Below, piece by piece: positions 59,573 to 64,000 of a stretch of DNA of 64,000 bases (positions within the stretch are counted from its first letter, which is position 1; each line of letters begins with the position of its first letter). The stretch spans positions 1 to 64,000 of the forward strand of contig CAMYKB010000006.1 in assembly GCA_947258875.1 (NCBI GenBank), given 5' to 3'. The notes under the pieces are model-generated. The model searched no databases, was not told where the DNA came from, and saw nothing but the letters and a program-made list of their open reading frames with translations. The position numbers and the translations under genes were made by a program. The stretch comes from an uncultured Gammaproteobacteria bacterium (GTDB lineage Bacteria > Pseudomonadota > Gammaproteobacteria > CAMYKB01).

Positions 59573-60858
59573 CAGCGACCGACCCCATCGACATTTACCT
59601 GGCCGTGCTCAGCCTCAATCAGTCGATGTATGCGCTTTGCCAGAGTTTGATGGGCAACCGCAGAATTCTTTTTTAATACATTCGACATAACCACGACCAT
59701 ATAATGATATTTTGGTTTACCAGCCGGCGATTCGATAATGGCAACCGAAGCGAGCCGGTTGACGCGGTTGCCCTTATATTTTCCACATACGTATCCGGGC
59801 TCAGGCTGGCAACTGTATAGCGAACCGGACTTGAAATAGACCGCGGCATTGAATAGCGCTGGATGCGAGGCATATCGAATACGTTTCTGGGTCATATACA
59901 GCAGGCGCTTAATTTCACGGCTGGAAAACGTATCCACCAGCGTGCCGTTTTCGAGTTTGTATAACAACTTCATGAGTTCACGCGAATTACCATAGCTACT
60001 TGCACCAGGCACGCGACGCTTGCCTTCGCGGGTAAAGAAACTTCCCTGCCTTAACGCCTCAGGATCGAGTCCGTTGCGTACCAGCGGCGTGCGCGTCGCA
60101 TCCAGCAAGACATCGCCAAGATCAATACGTGATGTATTTTTGAAAAAGACATCGCTCTGGACGTTAGTGAGCGGATAATTTTTACCGTAAACACTTAATA
60201 GCATTAGATGCTTCATGACCATACTGGCCGCCGCGTTTGAACTGGCCGACAACATCCAATCCAGATATTCCCATAAGCTACCACGATCACCTGGACGCAA
60301 CCTGCGAAATGTGACCCTCTTACTTTCGTTATCCCACAAAGGCACCTTGTGCTCATCATAGATCACAAAGTCGTCTGCAATGATCTGTGACTCCCGCAAC
60401 ACACGTTCACGTTTGGCTATGTCATCAGGATACAAATCCGCCAACTGTTGAAATACCGCTAACGCCACCAATAACTTACCGACACTACCGATATTTGTGC
60501 GCTGATCAGCGTTGAGCTCGGCATAGCGTGGTCGTGAAGGGGTAGACAGGTCTAACAAGGTCACACTATAACGACTAGCCTCACGACCCAGCAGCCGCCT
60601 AATTTTATTACTAAGCTCTACATCAATCGCTGGCAAGCTCTCAGCTTGCCCAGAGGATATGCCAGATAACCGTGGTTCGACCTGATCCATCATCAACAAC
60701 GCCCCTGACGGCAATTGCATACCCCTAACCACACCCTCCTGTGCCAAACGATAATATTCCAGACGTTTGATATCGGTATAACCATAACCATCCAACGGAT
60801 AAGCAGCTGCCGACTGCACGAGCGTCAGGAACAATACCAAGACAATAATGTACTTCAT
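59572..60858 (-). CDS. Exported serine hydrolase, class A beta-lactamase fold
   Basis: The 428-residue protein has a signal peptide (about 1-19, YIIVLVLFLTLVQSAAA), an N-terminal extension of about 75 residues, and the penicillin-recognising triad: Ser125 and Lys128 in NIGSVGKLL, Ser206-Ser207-Asn208 in SASSNAAASMV, and Lys343-Ser-Gly in YFKSGSLYSC. The C-terminal part holds a Cys pair (SLYSCQPEPGYVCG) suggesting a disulfide. Its ATG overlaps the stop of the dikinase-like gene by 4 bp. It is a second member of the same fold family as the 57202 product, not a duplicate. Confidence 0.8.
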   Translation of the reverse strand: MKYIIVLVLFLTLVQSAAAYPLDGYGYTDIKRLEYYRLAQEGVVRGMQLPSGALLMMDQVEPRLSGISSGQAESLPAIDVELSNKIRRLLGREASRYSVTLLDLSTPSRPRYAELNADQRTNIGSVGKLLVALAVFQQLADLYPDDIAKRERVLRESQIIADDFVIYDEHKVPLWDNESKRVTFRRLRPGDRGSLWEYLDWMLSASSNAAASMVMKHLMLLSVYGKNYPLTNVQSDVFFKNTSRIDLGDVLLDATRTPLVRNGLDPEALRQGSFFTREGKRRVPGASSYGNSRELMKLLYKLENGTLVDTFSSREIKRLLYMTQKRIRYASHPALFNAAVYFKSGSLYSCQPEPGYVCGKYKGNRVNRLASVAIIESPAGKPKYHYMVVVMSNVLKKNSAVAHQTLAKRIHRLIEAEHGQVNVDGVGR

Positions 60859-63815
60859 TGTGATACTACCAATGGTGATTGCGTGAGCAGCACGCGCCTT
60901 GAAGCTGCTTTACGCAAGCCTGCATCAAGTGAGGCCAGATAGCTGTCACGTCGTGTTGCCTGATCCTGCACAAATGGACGAATCTGAAATAACATTAGCT
61001 GGTCGCGAACGAAACCGAATTCGATATCAGCCGGCACCAACTGACCTTCTGCGTTATAAAGACCGGGATAGTTGCGTGGCACTTTTCGTACCAACTCAAT
61101 CAGCTGCGCCAAATCACTGGAGGATAAGATGCGCTCACCACCACTGGCCACGATCATGCGCGAGCCACCACCCACCAGCAAGACGCGCTTATGCGGGGCA
61201 GTTGCTGAAGTCATCAGCTGTGCAACGCCGGTATCGAGGTTAACCAGCAGGGTTTCGGCGGATTGACCTTCTACTGCACCACCTACACCCTCATTACTTA
61301 CCACTGTCATAGACGCTTTTGCACCGTCATAGATATCGGTTGTTACGATCACACCGGATTTTTCTGCCGACACACTCTTGTGCAGCAGCACTGAAACGTA
61401 AACGTGCTCGGGATGATCCATCAACAATTGCCGCCAACCAAAGGCTCGCTCGGTAAAAGGTGACGCCCATACCTCTTTGATCGCTTGTAGTATATCCTCG
61501 AACCCCACGACATTGGGGACAGTGCGATTTAACCCCGCCCCGGTGAATCCCGGCAAATCCTCCACGTTAGTATCACTACGCACAAACACGCCATAACTGC
61601 CCTCTTCGCCAAAGGTTTGCAGCATGGCTGATTGCAAACGTCGCCGGAAAGAAGGATCGAACTTGGTATCAAGTATACGAGTACGCAGCTGCGTGAGAAC
61701 TTCCCCCAAGCGTTGTGCATGGACCTCAGAGTCCTCCCTGAGATTACGTAAACTCGCATACTGATCCTGCATCCATTCGAAAATACTGGTGGCGCTGTCG
61801 GCAAACATGGGTTGCTCCAGCATGTTCCGGTAAAAGCCAAAAGGGATCACTAGTCCTGGCGAAACCTTACCCGGAAAACGATACGACAGCTCACCTACAT
61901 GAGCAGCCTTGGGTCCTACGATGTGCCCTGAATGTTTCGCGCGTAGCTCGCTGATTGGGATAAAACGCGTATCCTTAAGTCCCAACTTACCGATATCGAC
62001 ACGGATACGCACATGCGAAGACTGCTGCCTGCGTGCGAAGACCTCATCCCATTTCGGCCCATCGGCTTGCAACTGCACAACACCCTCCGGACTCACCGCC
62101 AATACTACTGGTGTACCGCGTCGCGCAATAAGTTCCGGCAGTAGAGCACCACTCACGACCACGTTGGGAATACCGAGATTACGCGCCAGTAGTTGCACAT
62201 GGGAAAGGTGATTACCTTCAGAAGCGGTTATGATTCCGGAAACCGGCGGTAGATCGGCGACTGTCTCCGGCACAATGAATATGTCCTTGCGTTCAGATGG
62301 ACCGGTTTCCCCAAGATCTGCCTGGGTGCGCAAAATACCGCGCGACAAACCGGGATTAAGACTACGCAAGCCTGTGTCCACCGTACGACCGAACAGTTCA
62401 TGATGTATACCACTTAGTGTATTGGCATCTGCACTTAAGGTATCCAACAACTCGGTATAAAACAGCAGCGGACTGCCACGCAGGCGATCAGCAGTATAAT
62501 GACGCACCAGAGGTTCGATCTGCGCAAGATGCTCGATCATCGGGCCAAAGTAAAATCGCAGACGCCGTGCAGCCCAATCCGGCACCCTGGAGAGGTATTT
62601 AAGTTCCTGTCGATACTCGGCCAATGGCAACCGCACACGGTCCATACGCCCTGATACATGTCGTAATTCACCCCATTCGCGACGTGTGATCAAACCCATT
62701 CCATACAGAACTTGTGTTGTAGCACGCAGCCATTGCAGGCATTGCGCACGACTGTTGTCTTGCACGTTGTGCCGCAAGTCGCGCCCGGTCACAAATGCCT
62801 CCAACTCTAACGCGATACTCACATCCAAAGCCTGTAGCATACGTCCTGCAGTACCCATATCGGACAAACGATCGCGCAACATCACTAGCAACTCACCACT
62901 AATCCGTAAACGCTCAGTGGACGTGGATGCACTATCAAGTACTGTTGCGCCTTCACGCAGGGACCGGGCCAGACTGTTATCGGCCAGCCCATTTGCCAAG
63001 TCCGTTAACATGGCAGGCACATCGCTACGATCGTATGTATCAGCGATCTGTTGGGTTAACTGTTGATACTGCTGGTGTAATTCCGGTTTGCCGCGGGTCC
63101 GCGCATACTCATATACACGCTGCGCATCTCCTGCATCAGGTCTTGCATGTATTTTATTACGCAGGGACACAAACCCCGGATCTTGCTCTGCAATGACGCC
63201 GGAAAGTCCACGCACTTGAGTCAATGAGGTTTCGCGACTACCATGCGGCAGTAATCTCACCGCTTCGCGCAATAAGGGGTAACGCTGTTCACGCCACACC
63301 GGATCCACCACCATTGATTGCAAAATGGCTTTCGCACTACGGCTTTCATCTTCGATTTGAAATGCGCCCCGGTAAAAGCGGGCTTTACGTAAAATCCAGC
63401 CATCATTTTCAGCTATGAGAAACTGTTCCAGGAGCAAAATTTTCAAGGTATCACGGTCTGCGAGACCACCGCGAAAATCATCTGGCTGAAGATCGGCCAG
63501 AATATTGGCTATGGGAAATCCCGCTGCACGAATCAGGCGGGTCTGTTCACTCCACTCGCCATGTTGCACCCCACCTCCATGCTCATTACAGGCATATGGC
63601 TCGGGCGGTAATACGGCGCCATCACGACAAAACCAGCGAATACGTGCGAAAGGACCGCGCGGATTTTGTTGCATAGCCTGAATCCAGGCGCGCATAGTGT
63701 CTTTATCAATATGCTCTGGTGCTGGTGCCGCAGACTGCGATTGGCTCATAATCAACACACTCATCAAGAGCAGTAAAACCCTACTTACTGATTTAGAAAT
63801 GATGTGTGTGTTCAT
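60855..63815 (-). CDS. Exported glucan-water-dikinase/PEP-synthase-like protein
   Basis: The 986-residue protein has a signal peptide (about 1-29, SRVLLLLMSVLIMSQSQS). A long N-terminal helical part of no known family follows (about 40-490, with a Cys pair in FCRDGAVLPPEPYACNEH). Next come a phosphohistidine swivel domain (about 505-590, His539 in NHLSHVQLLARNLG) and a C-terminal PPDK-type ATP-grasp domain (about 630-950: KAAHVGELSYRFPGKV, VRSDTNVEDLPGFTGAGLNR, ADIEFGFVRDQLMLFQIRP). Order (His domain then ATP-grasp) and the RSDTNVEDL...AGL...PNV...VWAS motif recall glucan water dikinases rather than PEP synthase. The ATG at 63815 is used; GTG 63842 is possible. No PEP/pyruvate TIM-barrel domain is present. 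Confidence 0.85.
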   Translation of the reverse strand: MNTHIISKSVSRVLLLLMSVLIMSQSQSAAPAPEHIDKDTMRAWIQAMQQNPRGPFARIRWFCRDGAVLPPEPYACNEHGGGVQHGEWSEQTRLIRAAGFPIANILADLQPDDFRGGLADRDTLKILLLEQFLIAENDGWILRKARFYRGAFQIEDESRSAKAILQSMVVDPVWREQRYPLLREAVRLLPHGSRETSLTQVRGLSGVIAEQDPGFVSLRNKIHARPDAGDAQRVYEYARTRGKPELHQQYQQLTQQIADTYDRSDVPAMLTDLANGLADNSLARSLREGATVLDSASTSTERLRISGELLVMLRDRLSDMGTAGRMLQALDVSIALELEAFVTGRDLRHNVQDNSRAQCLQWLRATTQVLYGMGLITRREWGELRHVSGRMDRVRLPLAEYRQELKYLSRVPDWAARRLRFYFGPMIEHLAQIEPLVRHYTADRLRGSPLLFYTELLDTLSADANTLSGIHHELFGRTVDTGLRSLNPGLSRGILRTQADLGETGPSERKDIFIVPETVADLPPVSGIITASEGNHLSHVQLLARNLGIPNVVVSGALLPELIARRGTPVVLAVSPEGVVQLQADGPKWDEVFARRQQSSHVRIRVDIGKLGLKDTRFIPISELRAKHSGHIVGPKAAHVGELSYRFPGKVSPGLVIPFGFYRNMLEQPMFADSATSIFEWMQDQYASLRNLREDSEVHAQRLGEVLTQLRTRILDTKFDPSFRRRLQSAMLQTFGEEGSYGVFVRSDTNVEDLPGFTGAGLNRTVPNVVGFEDILQAIKEVWASPFTERAFGWRQLLMDHPEHVYVSVLLHKSVSAEKSGVIVTTDIYDGAKASMTVVSNEGVGGAVEGQSAETLLVNLDTGVAQLMTSATAPHKRVLLVGGGSRMIVASGGERILSSSDLAQLIELVRKVPRNYPGLYNAEGQLVPADIEFGFVRDQLMLFQIRPFVQDQATRRDSYLASLDAGLRKAASRRVLLTQSPLVVSQ

Positions 63816-63842
63816 TAAATTTGCATATTGTCGTCGCGACAC

Positions 63843-64000
63843 GAAGGCACGGAATTTTACATGCGTTTAAATCAGCAAACGTATCACCAAGTTTCTCGGG
63901 GCACCGCAAATTACTACGTATACTCCTAATTTAGATAGCCGATCGACGGAAAAATTCCTGACAATTAGACGATGGGCAATATCCGCCTAATGGTTACAGG
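63843..64000. other. Upstream region of the dikinase-like operon
   Basis: About 158 bp before the window edge. It should contain the operon promoter reading leftward; I see AT-rich patches but no convincing -35/-10 pair, and no gene. Confidence 0.4.

Noticed and set aside
57202-60858. Beta-lactam resistance genes
   Set aside because: The SxxK/SSN/KSG fold is present, but no Omega-loop Glu could be placed and the genomic setting is an envelope operon, not a resistance element.
60855-63815. Phosphoenolpyruvate synthase or PPDK
   Set aside because: The domain order is reversed, the PEP/pyruvate TIM barrel is missing and the protein has a signal peptide.

Overview
The window looks like a chromosomal segment of a gammaproteobacterium, probably a free-living environmental one. 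The evidence is the gene content and order: rnhA next to a YafS-like methyltransferase and mltD; the block fabI-ppiD-(tRNA-Asp, tRNA-Val)-hupB-lon-clpX-clpP-tig-tRNA cluster-folD-cysS-gltX-cyclophilin-lpxH; and folC-SPOR protein-cvpA-purF-metZ. As I recall, the same blocks occur in Pseudomonas in nearly the same order and orientation. I see no phage, insertion sequence, CRISPR array or conjugation gene. Accessory content shows up instead as single inserted genes, dispersed hairpin repeats and one tight operon at the right end.

Layout. 1-2853: partial rnhA, methyltransferase and lytic transglycosylase D. 3148-7685: a signalling cassette with a 52-codon leader ORF, Ser/Thr kinase, PP2C phosphatase, FHA protein and CHASE2-adenylate/guanylate cyclase. 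7778-26569: the conserved housekeeping block (fatty-acid synthesis, protein quality control, seven tRNA genes, folate, Cys- and Glu-tRNA synthetases, lipid A). An AT-richer unknown gene sits downstream of cysS, and two copies of a composite repeat lie at 20185-20440 and 24861-25196. 26553-30750: lipoprotein, DUF455 ferritin-like protein, glycerate kinase and metZ, with a SAM-II type riboswitch and terminator ahead of metZ. 30810-36193: L,D-transpeptidase, purF, cvpA, SPOR protein, folC and mug. 36452-55263: two-carbon and three-carbon acid metabolism. It holds acs, small membrane and TPR proteins, an acetate-type Na+ symporter, an exonuclease, a CBS/DUF294 protein, a CbrB/CbrA-like sigma-54 two-component system with a CbrX-like small protein, and the methylcitrate operon prpBCDE. 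55371-56896: haloacid dehalogenase-like and metallo-beta-lactamase-fold hydrolases. 57202-63815: two exported class-A-beta-lactamase-fold serine hydrolases, an ATP/ADP-translocase-like carrier and an exported glucan-water-dikinase-like ATP-grasp/phosphohistidine protein.

How the parts fit. The central region reads as an acetate/propionate regulon. A sensor with its own transporter-like domain and a sigma-54 activator are encoded between the acetate symporter and prpBCDE. Palindromic GTTAC/GTAAC sites lie in both divergent promoter regions (42324-42361 and 49391-49407), and a good sigma-54 promoter faces the symporter gene.

The least familiar unit is the right-end operon. It pairs a dikinase-like enzyme carrying a signal peptide, which would need nucleotide outside the cytoplasm, with a nucleotide-carrier-like membrane protein and penicillin-recognising-type serine hydrolases. 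I propose it as the best candidate for an undescribed envelope-modifying system; its function is inference only.
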